Shown: piece by piece, positions 25,496 to 33,463 of the stretch
Position numbering within the stretch: the first letter of the stretch is position 1
How the letters are laid out: every line of letters starts with the position of its first letter
Assembly (NCBI GenBank): GCA_964448675.1
Contig: CAYUZU010000005.1
Span: forward strand, 124,001-188,000
Source: CAYUZU01 sp964448675
GTDB taxonomy: Bacteria; Planctomycetota; Phycisphaerae; UBA1845; Fen-1342
Direction of reading: 5' to 3'
DNA: 64,000 nucleotides
Notes under the pieces: generated by a model
Databases searched by the model: none
Told to the model about the DNA's origin: nothing
What the model saw: the letters and a program-made list of their open reading frames with translations, nothing else
Made by a program: the position numbers and the translations under genes

Positions 25496-26131
25496 TTACT
25501 TGAGTTCGACGTTCCAGTAGGCGAAATCGAGGAACTGCTTCCAGCTCGCGTAGCGGGCGTCAGAGAGCTTGATCGTCAGCACCGGCGAGCGGCGTGGCTG
25601 CCGGGCGGGGGTGATCAGCTTCATGTTGGCCTGCTCGGGGGTGCGGCCGCCCTTGCGCACATTGCAGCGCACACAGGCACAGACGATGTTCTCCCACGTG
25701 TTGCCGCCGCCCTGCGAGCGCGGCACGATGTGATCGAGACTGAGCTCGCTGGTCGGGTAGCGCTTGCCGCAGTACTGGCAGCGGTTGTGGTCGCGGGCGA
25801 ACAGGTTGCGGCGGTTGAGCTTGACATTGCCGCTGGGCACCTTGTCGTAATCCAGCAGGCGGACGATCTTGGGCACCGCGATCTGAAAACGGACGGTGGA
25901 GATCCAGTCGTGCCGCTCGGGCTCGAACCGGTGCTTGGCCTGGCTGACCTCGACCCAGTCGTCGAAGTCGTAGGACAGGTAACTGCCGTCGTCGACCGAG
26001 ACCACCTCGGCCAGCTGGGTGTAGAGCAGGGTCATGGCCCGGCGGGCCGAAATCACCCGCACCGCCATGTAGAGGCGATTCAGCAGTAGGACGCTGGTTG
26101 ATAGGGCCGATACACCGGCAACCTCTGACAT
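25496..26131 (-). CDS. HNH endonuclease family protein
   Basis: A 211-residue HNH protein of the common stand-alone bacterial family: N-terminal STSVLLLNRLYMAVRVISARRAM, then CQYCGKRYPTSELSLDHIVPRSQGGGN with the catalytic DH, and CVRCN. The CxxC pairs bind zinc. These proteins have a nuclease fold; their role is unsettled and they often occur as single conserved chromosomal genes rather than in defence islands. I start at ATG 26131 because the family N-terminus begins just after it; the frame extends to 26206. Confidence 0.82.
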   Translation of the reverse strand: MSEVAGVSALSTSVLLLNRLYMAVRVISARRAMTLLYTQLAEVVSVDDGSYLSYDFDDWVEVSQAKHRFEPERHDWISTVRFQIAVPKIVRLLDYDKVPSGNVKLNRRNLFARDHNRCQYCGKRYPTSELSLDHIVPRSQGGGNTWENIVCACVRCNVRKGGRTPEQANMKLITPARQPRRSPVLTIKLSDARYASWKQFLDFAYWNVELK

Positions 26132-26177
26132 GACGGATGCACCACAAAAACGGGCTTCTGTACCTATCCCTATGTGA

Positions 26178-26206
26178 ATTGTAAAGTTGCACGCGGTGCG
26201 GGGCAA
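26178..26206 (-). promoter_or_regulatory. Probable promoter of the HNH gene
   Basis: On the minus strand TTGCCC (26206-26201) and TACAAT (26183-26178) are 17 bp apart, giving a leader of about 40 nt before ATG 26131. No good Shine-Dalgarno is in that leader. Confidence 0.6.
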
Positions 26207-26261
26207 GGTTAAATCCGCATCAACAACGCGCTACGATCGCGCAGCGCCCCGCGTTCGGCGC

Positions 26262-26290
26262 TTGCGGCAGGCCGTGCGCCGCGGGATAAA
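26262..26290 (+). promoter_or_regulatory. Promoter placing +1 at the TPR-protein start codon
   Basis: TTGCGG (26262-26267) and GATAAA (26285-26290) have a 17-bp spacer. The predicted +1 falls at about 26297-26299, on the GTG start of the following gene, implying a leaderless mRNA. Confidence 0.55.
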
Positions 26291-26298
26291 AAAGCGCT

Positions 26299-28893
26299 GT
26301 GAGACCCGCCAACTCCAATTCGTCGCGCCCGATTGAGCCTTTTGCTGAGGCGGCGCCACGTCCGATTTCGCTGGCGCTGCTCCTGCTGCTTATGCTGCCG
26401 CTGCTCGCGGGGGCGCTATTGCCCGGGCTCCGTGCGCTCGACGCACCATGGACGGCCACCGAAACCGCCAGCGTGCTGCACGATCCGGCCGTGGCCGCGA
26501 TCGAACGAAAAGACGAAGGTTGGCCGGTCGCGCTGCGGCGCGCCGTCACCACCACCTGGGCGGGCACCTACCAGCCGCTGCCGCGCCTGTCGCTCGCGCT
26601 GGAGCGACAACAGGCCGGCGGCGCGGCGCTGGCATTTCGCCGGACGAACCTGCTGCTCCATGCGGTGGGCGGCTTGCTGGCGTGGTGGGTGCTGGCGGCG
26701 CTGATTCGCGCAGCCCGCCCGGAGCGGCCGCGGGCGGCGACGGTGATCGGCTGGTGCCTGGCGCTGTTGTGGGTGGTGCATCCGATGTTCGCGTCGCTCT
26801 ATGGCGGCGCAGACGGCCGGGCGCTGCTACTGGGCACCGTGCTGCTGCTGCTGGCGTGGGGGCTGTACCTGCAGTCGCTGCAGCGGGAGCTTTCGGGGGC
26901 GTGGTTCGCGGGGAGCGCGGTGGCGCTGCTCCTGGCGGGTCTGTGCCAGCCGGTGGCAGGCTGGGCACTGGTGGCGTTGCTGCTGGCGGCGGCGCAGGTC
27001 GGGTGGCGCAGCGCGTCGCGACGTGGAACGTGTTGGGTTGCTGCCATTCTCGCGTTGCTGTCGTTGGTGCCGCTGCGTTTGCCGGCGGCTGGCGCGGGCC
27101 CGGCCCCGTGGCTGTGCGACACGGCGAATGGGGCGGCGCTGTGGTGCGAATCAGTTCCGCTGCTGTTCGAGAACCTGGTCGTGCCGCTGGACTTGCGCAC
27201 GGCGTACCTGGGGACGTCTTACCTGAGTAAGTACCTGAGCGTCGAGCCGAACGCCGCGGGGATCGGGCCGACCATCGGGTTCGTGTTGCTCGCTGGCGGC
27301 GTGGCGTTGAGCGTGGGGTTGTGGTTGCAGCGCTGGCGGTGGACCGCGGCCGCGTTGCTTGCCTGGGTGGCGCTGCTGGGAAACAACGTGCTGTGGGCGG
27401 GGCAGGAACGGCTGTGCGACGCCGTGTTCTACCTGCCGATCGTCGGGCTGTTCGGGGCCGTGGGGCTGGCCGCGATGCGAGGAGTGCCCAGTGCGCGGCC
27501 GGTGCCGTATCTGGGTGGTGCGGCGGGATTGACGGTTTTGATGGCGACCGGTCTGTTGACCGTGACGCCCGGGCGGCTGCTGGTAACTCGCGGAACGGTG
27601 GTCGCGGCGCAGGAACTGGCGGCACGCTTCCCACACGACCCGCGAACGGCGGCTGCGTTGGCGGCGGCGTATCGCTTTGCCGGCACGCATCCTGTCGCCG
27701 AGCACGATCGCGGGGCGCTGCCGGCGAATACGCCCCAGCGGACCCTGATCATCAGCGCGTTGCCGGGAAGCCAGCCGAGGCACCAGCACGACGCGACACG
27801 TTTCCGCACGCCGGCGCTGCAGGGCGCTTACTACGCGATGCTGGCCGATCTATGGCTGGCCGTCGGTCGCGCCGACCAGGCTCTGGCGCACGCAGAAGCG
27901 GCGGTCCAGCTGGCCCCCGAGCGCTTCGAGGCCTGGTACGCCCAGGCACGCGCCCTGGCACAGTTCGACTGGCCGGCAGAGGCGGCCAGTGCATTCGAGC
28001 GAGCGGAGCGACGGCTGATGCCGGGTTCGCCGGCGCAGGCGGCGTTTTTCGCGGATTACGGGTGTCTGCTGCTGTTCGTGCTGCAGCGCGACGCGGAGGG
28101 GTGTGCGAAGATTGCGATGGCGTTTGACGCGCCGCAGCCGACGCGGGCAGCTCGACTGGGTATGGCGCTGTGTCAAATCCGGTATGGCCAGGGGGCGGCG
28201 GGGTTCGAGCTGGTGCGGGATGTGCTCGATGAGGAGCCGACCAGCACGCGGGCGTGGCTTGTGGTCGCCGAATACCACCTGCGCAGCCACAACTGGGTGC
28301 AGGCCGGGGCAGCCTACCACACGATCATCGAGAACCACCCGACGCACTACGCCGCGCTGCGCGGCTTTCACGAGACCTGCCTACAGGTGGGACAGATGCC
28401 GGAGGCCGTGGCCGCCTGGTCGGCGGCGCTGTCGCACGAGCCGAAGCACCGGGCGTTTCAGGCGTATCGCGTCTGGGCCCTGGCGCTGGCGGACGACGCC
28501 GGGACAGTGGCCGCCGCGGAGGCGGTGCTGGCGGCGGACGCCACAAACCCCCTGGCGTGTTACGCGCGAATGCTCGTGGCATTACGCGAGGGGGCCCATG
28601 GGGCGGCGGTCAGATGGGCCCGGCGGGCGGCCCGCGGCAAGGCGATCGAGCATGCCCGCGGGCCGGAGCGGGCGTGGGCGGCGCTCCGGCTGCTGCGGGG
28701 ACGCGGGGCGTTGCCGGCGAGCGCGGTGCTGGCGGAGGCGGCAGTCTGCCTGGCGAAAGATTTCCCGCGCGGGCCGGCACGGGAGACGTTTCTCGATTTG
28801 AACGCCTACCTCGCTGGCGAGCCGGAAACGGGACTCGGGTCATTGGGGACGGCGTTGCGGGGGGAGCTATCGGACGTGTTGGGGGTGGACTGA
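26299..28893 (+). CDS. Large membrane protein with C-terminal TPR repeats
   Basis: 864 residues. The first ~430 hold about ten hydrophobic segments in a layout like membrane glycosyltransferase/TMTC-type proteins (ALLPGLRALDAPWTATETASVLHDP, then RRTNLLLHAVGGLLAWWVLAALI, and VVHPMFASLYGGADGRALLLG). The rest is helical with TPR-like units (for example ADQALAHAEAAVQLAPERFEAWY). This topology occurs in planctomycete proteins of unknown role; I see no firm catalytic DD or DE motif in the first loop. GTG 26299 is supported by a promoter that makes it leaderless. Confidence 0.7.
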   Translation: MRPANSNSSRPIEPFAEAAPRPISLALLLLLMLPLLAGALLPGLRALDAPWTATETASVLHDPAVAAIERKDEGWPVALRRAVTTTWAGTYQPLPRLSLALERQQAGGAALAFRRTNLLLHAVGGLLAWWVLAALIRAARPERPRAATVIGWCLALLWVVHPMFASLYGGADGRALLLGTVLLLLAWGLYLQSLQRELSGAWFAGSAVALLLAGLCQPVAGWALVALLLAAAQVGWRSASRRGTCWVAAILALLSLVPLRLPAAGAGPAPWLCDTANGAALWCESVPLLFENLVVPLDLRTAYLGTSYLSKYLSVEPNAAGIGPTIGFVLLAGGVALSVGLWLQRWRWTAAALLAWVALLGNNVLWAGQERLCDAVFYLPIVGLFGAVGLAAMRGVPSARPVPYLGGAAGLTVLMATGLLTVTPGRLLVTRGTVVAAQELAARFPHDPRTAAALAAAYRFAGTHPVAEHDRGALPANTPQRTLIISALPGSQPRHQHDATRFRTPALQGAYYAMLADLWLAVGRADQALAHAEAAVQLAPERFEAWYAQARALAQFDWPAEAASAFERAERRLMPGSPAQAAFFADYGCLLLFVLQRDAEGCAKIAMAFDAPQPTRAARLGMALCQIRYGQGAAGFELVRDVLDEEPTSTRAWLVVAEYHLRSHNWVQAGAAYHTIIENHPTHYAALRGFHETCLQVGQMPEAVAAWSAALSHEPKHRAFQAYRVWALALADDAGTVAAAEAVLAADATNPLACYARMLVALREGAHGAAVRWARRAARGKAIEHARGPERAWAALRLLRGRGALPASAVLAEAAVCLAKDFPRGPARETFLDLNAYLAGEPETGLGSLGTALRGELSDVLGVD

Positions 28894-28936
28894 GACGGAA
28901 TTCACTAAATCTTGATCCGGGGTTGGGTTTTCGATG

Positions 28937-28964
28937 TTGAAAGTGCTGCGCCGGCTGTTATACT
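28937..28964 (+). promoter_or_regulatory. Promoter of candidate small RNA
   Basis: TTGAAA (28937-28942), 16-bp spacer, TATACT (28959-28964). It lies 44 bp after the TPR gene stop and about 285 bp before the next start codon, with an intrinsic terminator in between. Confidence 0.65.
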
Positions 28965-28969
28965 ACAGA

Positions 28970-29099
28970 TGGTTGCTAGTCGGGCGACTAGGGACTGGAA
29001 GCACGAAAGATCACAAGTGCTTTCCTGACAACAACTTGCTTCCACTCGCTGCGGCACCCTCAGACCGCGCCAATACCCACAGGGTGCCGCACGCCTTTT
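28970..29099 (+). ncRNA. Candidate structured small RNA
   Basis: A 130-nt segment bounded by a good promoter and a good terminator that codes for no credible protein. Three hairpins can be drawn: CTAGTC-GGGC-GACTAG (about 28977-28992), GGAAGCAC...GTGCTTTCC (about 28997-29025, one bulge) and the terminator stem at 29050-29091. It does not match 6S, SRP, tmRNA, RNase P or the riboswitch classes I can recall. It could be a free sRNA or an attenuated leader; the downstream kinase gene has its own promoter, favouring a free RNA. Confidence 0.5.
29050..29099 (+). terminator. Rho-independent terminator
   Basis: TGCGGCACCCT (29050-29060) and AGGGTGCCGCA (29081-29091) form a perfect 11-bp stem followed by CGCCTTTT. 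A second weaker hairpin AATGGG/CCCATT followed by CTTTTT lies immediately downstream. Confidence 0.75.
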
Positions 29100-29221
29100 A
29101 ATGGGACAGAATCACCCATTTCCGAACTTTTTCCTAACAAATAGCTGGAACCGCTGCAGGCCGGCGGTGCGCTGCTATGGCGGTCGTGCGGTTGCCGTGC
29201 GCGATGACGGCTGCGTGACGT

Positions 29222-29250
29222 TTGCCACTGCCGGCCGCCCTTCGCATAAT
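29222..29250 (+). promoter_or_regulatory. Promoter placing +1 at the kinase-like start codon
   Basis: TTGCCA (29222-29227), 17-bp spacer, CATAAT (29245-29250). Each box has one mismatch to consensus. The predicted +1 is about 29257-29258, coinciding with an in-frame GTG. Confidence 0.6.
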
Positions 29251-29257
29251 GGGCCGC

Positions 29258-30064
29258 GTGAACGAGGTCCCCAAGAACACGCCGCCGGCCACGCCCAAGC
29301 TTCGCCATCGCTGGCTGTATGCCCTGCCCGGTGCGGCGATGCCCGCCCAGGTCGAGTGTGACGGCGCGGTCTATCGCTGGCGGGAGACGTTCAAGCACGA
29401 CTTCTTTGCGGCGACGGGTTTGTACGAGGGATCTGCGGGACTGGCGGTGTTGAAGCTTGGGCGCTGCCATGGGGCCGGCCCGTTGCCGTTGAAGTGGGTC
29501 GGGCGGTTTCTGGCGCGGCGCGAGGTGACGCTGTATGCGCGCGTCCAGGACCTGCGGGGTGTGCCACGTCTGATGGGGCGCGTGGGAGATACGGGCTTCA
29601 TGCATGCTTTCGTGCCGGGGCATCCACTGCAGCGGCGCGAAATGGTGGGGGACACCTTCTTTGATGAATTGCAGACGCTGCTGGCAGAGATCCATGCGCG
29701 TCACATGGCCTATGTCGATTTGAACAAGCGGCAGAACATCCTGGTGGGGGAGGACGGTCGGCCGCACCTGATCGACTTCCAGATCTCGCTGCACTGGCCG
29801 CCGACGGGCTGGCGCCGCTGGTCGCCGGCGCGGTGGCTGCTGCGTCGCTTTCAGCAGGCGGACGTGTACCACTGCCTGAAGCACAAGCGGCGTCTGCGGC
29901 CGGACCTGCTCAATGATGATGAGCGGCGCACGGTGGAGCGTGTGAGCATCTGGATCCGGCTGCACCGCTGGGTGGCGCGGCCGTTGACCCAGTTGCGGCG
30001 GCGCGTGTTGCGCTGGCTGCGCGGCGGGGACGAGGCGGACGTGGCGGGGTCCTCCGCAAAGTAG
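29258..30064 (+). CDS. Protein-kinase-fold protein (lipopolysaccharide/RIO-kinase-like)
   Basis: About 268 residues. The catalytic-loop pattern AYVDLNKRQNILVGEDGRPHLIDFQISL corresponds to HxD...N and DFG of kinase folds, with VDLNKRQN in place of HRDLKxxN and DFQ in place of DFG, as in LPS core heptose kinases (WaaP/InaA-like) and related small kinases. The N-terminal part supplies a plausible ATP-binding lysine but no clear glycine loop. The tail is arginine-rich and could contact membrane or nucleic acid. Target unknown. GTG 29258 is chosen from the promoter geometry; ATG 29249 overlaps the -10 box. Confidence 0.7.
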   Translation: MNEVPKNTPPATPKLRHRWLYALPGAAMPAQVECDGAVYRWRETFKHDFFAATGLYEGSAGLAVLKLGRCHGAGPLPLKWVGRFLARREVTLYARVQDLRGVPRLMGRVGDTGFMHAFVPGHPLQRREMVGDTFFDELQTLLAEIHARHMAYVDLNKRQNILVGEDGRPHLIDFQISLHWPPTGWRRWSPARWLLRRFQQADVYHCLKHKRRLRPDLLNDDERRTVERVSIWIRLHRWVARPLTQLRRRVLRWLRGGDEADVAGSSAK

Positions 30065-30197
30065 TCGTCAGTTGCCGTCCGCTGCGCTGGCCTGTCGCGT
30101 TGTCGCTCGGTACACTCTACGGGCCTCGTGGACGCCAACGGATAAAGGCGCGGTCGAAGACACGGGTATTGGAATGCTAGCTAGCGAGGGCGATGCC

Positions 30198-30782
30198 ATG
30201 AGAAGGTTCCTGCTGGGCACAGCCGTCCTGACGATGGTGATGGCGGCCACCGGATGCCGAACCACACATCAGATCATGGGGCACGGCATTACGCGGTCAG
30301 CGAAGTTTTTCGGCGACGTGCGGATCATCGGCGATCAAGCGAACCTGACGGTGCTGGAGGGTTCGCGCGTGCACAAGCTGTCGCTGCTCGGCGACGGCTC
30401 GACGGTCACCGTCATGGATGGCGCCACGCTGAACCGGATCGAGTTCTGGGGCAACGAGAACACCGTGAGCATCCCGGACTACCTCGTGATTCGCACGAAC
30501 GAGGTCGGCGCCAACCAGGTGATCCGGCGTCCGCGCGAACGCGCCCCGCTCAGCGACTGGCCGCCGCCCGTCGATTTGCCGGAGTACGAACCGCCGCGCA
30601 TGGAGCCACTGGATACGGACGCGGGGGCCCCGCAGCCACGGCCGTTGCCCGACGAGGAGCCGGAGGATTCCCTGCTGCCGCCCATGGAAGGCGAGGACGA
30701 GCCGGCACTCCGCCCGCCACCGACGGCGGAGCAGGAAGCGGGAAGTGACGAGCCGGCCGAACCGCAGCCGCTGGAGAAGTAG
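30198..30782 (+). CDS. Lipoprotein of unknown function
   Basis: 194 residues starting MRRFLLGTAVLTMVMAATGC, a lipoprotein signal peptide with the acylated cysteine at 20. The mature N-terminal half (about 30-105) has short beta repeats (VRIIGDQANLTVLEG, KLSLLGDGSTVTVMDG, RIEFWGNENTVSIPD) like the DUF3060-type beta-helix in which hydrophobic and glycine positions alternate. The last ~80 residues are low-complexity, rich in Pro and Glu. It is probably anchored at the outer or inner membrane. No enzyme motif is seen. Confidence 0.78.
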   Translation: MRRFLLGTAVLTMVMAATGCRTTHQIMGHGITRSAKFFGDVRIIGDQANLTVLEGSRVHKLSLLGDGSTVTVMDGATLNRIEFWGNENTVSIPDYLVIRTNEVGANQVIRRPRERAPLSDWPPPVDLPEYEPPRMEPLDTDAGAPQPRPLPDEEPEDSLLPPMEGEDEPALRPPPTAEQEAGSDEPAEPQPLEK

Positions 30783-30893
30783 CCGGCTGGCGGGTGATGC
30801 CGCCGCGCGCAACAGTTGTTGTTGCCGGCGCGGACCGGCGCGCGACGCATACCGCGCCGCGAGCGAGGTACGATGCAGGAGGAGGGCCTGGGG

Positions 30894-31895
30894 ATGGCCA
30901 AGCCGGAGTGGTTCTATGCGAGTGGCGGGGAGTCGTTCGGTCCGTTCGCGCGCGAAGACCTGATCGGCAAGCTGCCGACCCTGAACGGCGACGACACGCT
31001 GGTCTATGGGCCGGGGCTCAGTTCGTGGACGGCGGCCCGGCACATACCGGCGCTGCGCTCGGATGTGGCAGAGGTCACATCCGTCCGTCCGCCCGTGCCG
31101 ACCACGCGGCGCAGTGACGAAATCGACTACAAGATCACGGGCGACGACATGCAGTTCGTCGAGGTGGAGCTCGACCCCGGCGAAGTCGTCATCGCCGAAG
31201 CCGGTGCGATGATGTACATGACCGCCGGCATCGAGATGGAGACCAGGTTCGGGGATCCGAGCGCCCAGGACCAGGGCTTCTTCGGCAAGGTGCTCAGTGC
31301 CGGCAAGCGGGCGCTGACTGGCGAGTCACTGTTCATGACGACGTTCACCGGACAGGGGCCGGGCAAGCAGCAGGTCGCGTTCGCGGCGCCGTATCCTGGC
31401 AAGATCATCCCGATGGACCTGCCGCAGCTCGGTGGCGAGATCCTGTGCCAGAAAGACTCGTTCATTTGCGCCGCCCGCGGCGTGCAGGTGGGCATCGCCT
31501 TCAACAAGAAAATCGGCGCCGGGCTGTTCGGCGGTGAGGGCTTCATTCTGCAGCGGCTGTCGGGCGACGGCCTCGCGTTCGTGCACGCCGGCGGGACGTT
31601 GCATCAGCGGCGCCTGCAGTCCGGCGAGATGCTGAAGGTCGATACGGGCTGCATCGTCGCGTTCCAGAAGTCGGTGCAGTACGACATCAAGTTCGTCGGC
31701 GGCATCAAGAACACACTGTTCGGCGGCGAGGGGCTGTTCTTCGCGACGCTGGTCGGGCCGGGTGACGTCTGGCTGCAATCGCTGCCGTTCGTGCGGCTGG
31801 CGGATCGGATCCACGCGACCGGCGGCGCGACCGGCAAGCAGACCGGCGAGGGCAGCATTCTCGGCGGCCTCGGCAAAGTGCTGGACGGCAACTAG
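30894..31895 (+). CDS. GYF_2-AIM24 two-domain protein
   Basis: 333 residues. The first ~55 (WFYASGGESFGPFAREDLIGKL, TLVYGPGLSSWTAA) form a GYF_2 domain, a small peptide-binding module common in planctomycetes. After a linker, residues about 80-310 are an AIM24/TIGR00266 beta-rich domain (QFVEVELDPGEVVIAEAGAMMYM, GQVGIAFNKKIG-like and GGEGLFFATLVGPG). AIM24 proteins are widespread but their biochemistry is unknown. ATG 30894 has GGAGGAGG about 9 nt upstream; ATG 30873 is the alternative. Confidence 0.85.
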   Translation: MAKPEWFYASGGESFGPFAREDLIGKLPTLNGDDTLVYGPGLSSWTAARHIPALRSDVAEVTSVRPPVPTTRRSDEIDYKITGDDMQFVEVELDPGEVVIAEAGAMMYMTAGIEMETRFGDPSAQDQGFFGKVLSAGKRALTGESLFMTTFTGQGPGKQQVAFAAPYPGKIIPMDLPQLGGEILCQKDSFICAARGVQVGIAFNKKIGAGLFGGEGFILQRLSGDGLAFVHAGGTLHQRRLQSGEMLKVDTGCIVAFQKSVQYDIKFVGGIKNTLFGGEGLFFATLVGPGDVWLQSLPFVRLADRIHATGGATGKQTGEGSILGGLGKVLDGN

Positions 31896-31905
31896 CGCCG
31901 CGGCC

Positions 31906-32595
31906 TCATGTCCGCAGCGCGGCCGCCACCGCCGCGCGAAACGCCGAGTACAGGAAGACGCGTTCGCGGTCCGCACGAATCCCCACACAGTCATGCAGTG
32001 CCAGCCAGGCCAGCACGGGGCCGAGATCTTCCTCGCGCTCGCCGGGGGCACAGAGTCGCCGGGGTGGTTGGCCGTGGTCGTATCGCTGCAGGGTACACAC
32101 CACTTCGGCGGCGCGCCGGATGGGCACGCCGGCCAGTGCACGGCGAGCGCGGAGCTGCTGCACGGTCTGCACGACGAGCCGCGGGCCGGTGAGGAAGACC
32201 TCGACCGGGCCGGCGGTGAGGGCGCGCGGGTTGGCCAGGGCGTGGGCGGTAGCGACGGACAGCCCGGCGGGGCCGCCGACGAGCATCGCGCGGGACCAGC
32301 CGGCGGGCCGCTCCGGCAACGCGCTCATCAGAAAGCCGTCGCCGCCGCGCAGCTCCATCCGCACCATCAGCGGGATCATGATCAGCGACAGTACGCCGAA
32401 GAGCGCGAGCCAGCCGGCGTAAAAGTGGTCGAACTGCCACTGCACGACCCAGAAGATCGACGCGAGCACCGCCGGCCCGAGAAAGAGCAGCGGCACGCCG
32501 ATGGCGAGCTTGAGCACGATGCCGGTCCATGCCCACGAGACGCGCTGCCACAGCAGTTGCTCGACACGCGACACGTCGTCTGGCGGTGAAGTCAT
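31906..32595 (-). CDS. Membrane protein of unknown function
   Basis: 229 residues with two or three hydrophobic segments near the N-terminus (about 24-50, 62-80) and a soluble C-terminal half containing short basic helices. I do not recognise the family. It is convergent with the GYF-AIM24 gene, 10 bp apart, and stands alone on its strand before a 127-bp spacer. Confidence 0.6.
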   Translation of the reverse strand: MTSPPDDVSRVEQLLWQRVSWAWTGIVLKLAIGVPLLFLGPAVLASIFWVVQWQFDHFYAGWLALFGVLSLIMIPLMVRMELRGGDGFLMSALPERPAGWSRAMLVGGPAGLSVATAHALANPRALTAGPVEVFLTGPRLVVQTVQQLRARRALAGVPIRRAAEVVCTLQRYDHGQPPRRLCAPGEREEDLGPVLAWLALHDCVGIRADRERVFLYSAFRAAVAAALRT

Positions 32596-32722
32596 CAGGT
32601 GCCCCTTGTTCGTTCCGCGGCGGCATCCGTCGCGCTATCAGGATAACCGCTTGGCGAGGGGAGTTCCTGTCGGGGCGCGGCCGACGGGCCGTCGGCCGCC
32701 GCAACCAAAGCGGAGCCATGTC

Positions 32723-33463
32723 CTACCGGGAGAGGCGCGGAACTGTGCCGCGCCCGCATTCGTCCGCCAGGCCGAGGCCGCCGGTGTGTTCGAGCCAGTC
32801 GGCGATGCGCTCGACCGCGGCGGGCACATCATCGTCAGAGACGTCGAGCTCGAGGACTTGCAGCCTGGATTGGGCGACGAGGTCGCGCATGAGCGCCTGT
32901 TCTTCAATGAACGGCGCCAGGTCGTCGTACTGCGTCGGGTTGCCGGACACGCGCAGCCGGCGCCGGCGGGCGCGGGCGAACGAGTCGGGCGCTCGCGTGC
33001 AGAACACCAGCCGGAAGTTGAGCTTCGCCAGCGGCCGCTCGAGCCAGGTGAAATCGTAGTCCCAGCCGTGGTGCAGCCATTGATAGGCGCGCGTGGCAAT
33101 GTGGAAGCGGTCGATAATCCAGGCGTAGTACGGCAGCAGTTGGAAGAGCCGCAGCCACGTCGCGTAGGTCTCCAGCGCGCGGTCTTCTTCGGTGTCGGGG
33201 TCGAAGTTGATCAGACCGCGCCCCCACGGGTAATTGACGAAGCCGCACCACTCCGCGGAGATGAGCGGGTTGTGATAGCGATACTTGCGCGGGCCGGTGA
33301 TGCGCGGGTGCTCGTTGAGTGCGAACGCGATCTCGGTCTTCCACGTCAGCCGCGTGCCCTCCAGGATGACGTGCGGGCAGAGCTTTGGTGGTCGCCGGTG
33401 GTGGCGGCGCGATTCCGGCGCGCCGGCGCCGTGTGAGTGTCGCTTGCGGGTTCGCTTAGGCAT
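32723..33463 (-). CDS. P-loop nucleoside/thymidylate-kinase-like protein with altered Walker A
   Basis: 246 residues. HVILEGTRLTWKTEIAFAL at 31-49 has the place and context of the kinase P-loop (GxxxxGK[ST]) but Trp41 stands where the glycine should be. WIIDRFHIATRAY at about 115-127 matches the DR motif after strand 3 in dTMP/deoxynucleoside kinases, and a basic lid-like segment follows (ARARRRRLRVSG). It may be an active kinase with an unusual loop or a non-catalytic relative. ATG 33463 overlaps the end of the URO-D gene by 8 bp, so the two are probably cotranslated. Confidence 0.65.
   Translation of the reverse strand: MPKRTRKRHSHGAGAPESRRHHRRPPKLCPHVILEGTRLTWKTEIAFALNEHPRITGPRKYRYHNPLISAEWCGFVNYPWGRGLINFDPDTEEDRALETYATWLRLFQLLPYYAWIIDRFHIATRAYQWLHHGWDYDFTWLERPLAKLNFRLVFCTRAPDSFARARRRRLRVSGNPTQYDDLAPFIEEQALMRDLVAQSRLQVLELDVSDDDVPAAVERIADWLEHTGGLGLADECGRGTVPRLSR

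Noticed and set aside
25496..26131. HNH gene as part of a defence island or mobile element
   Set aside because: Neighbours are a STAS protein and a TPR membrane protein; no helicase, methylase, toxin or integrase is near, and base composition does not differ visibly.
29101..29361. Short plus-strand frame starting with ATG after the small-RNA terminator
   Set aside because: It overlaps the kinase-like gene in another frame and contains a hairpin and promoter elements; no coding signature.
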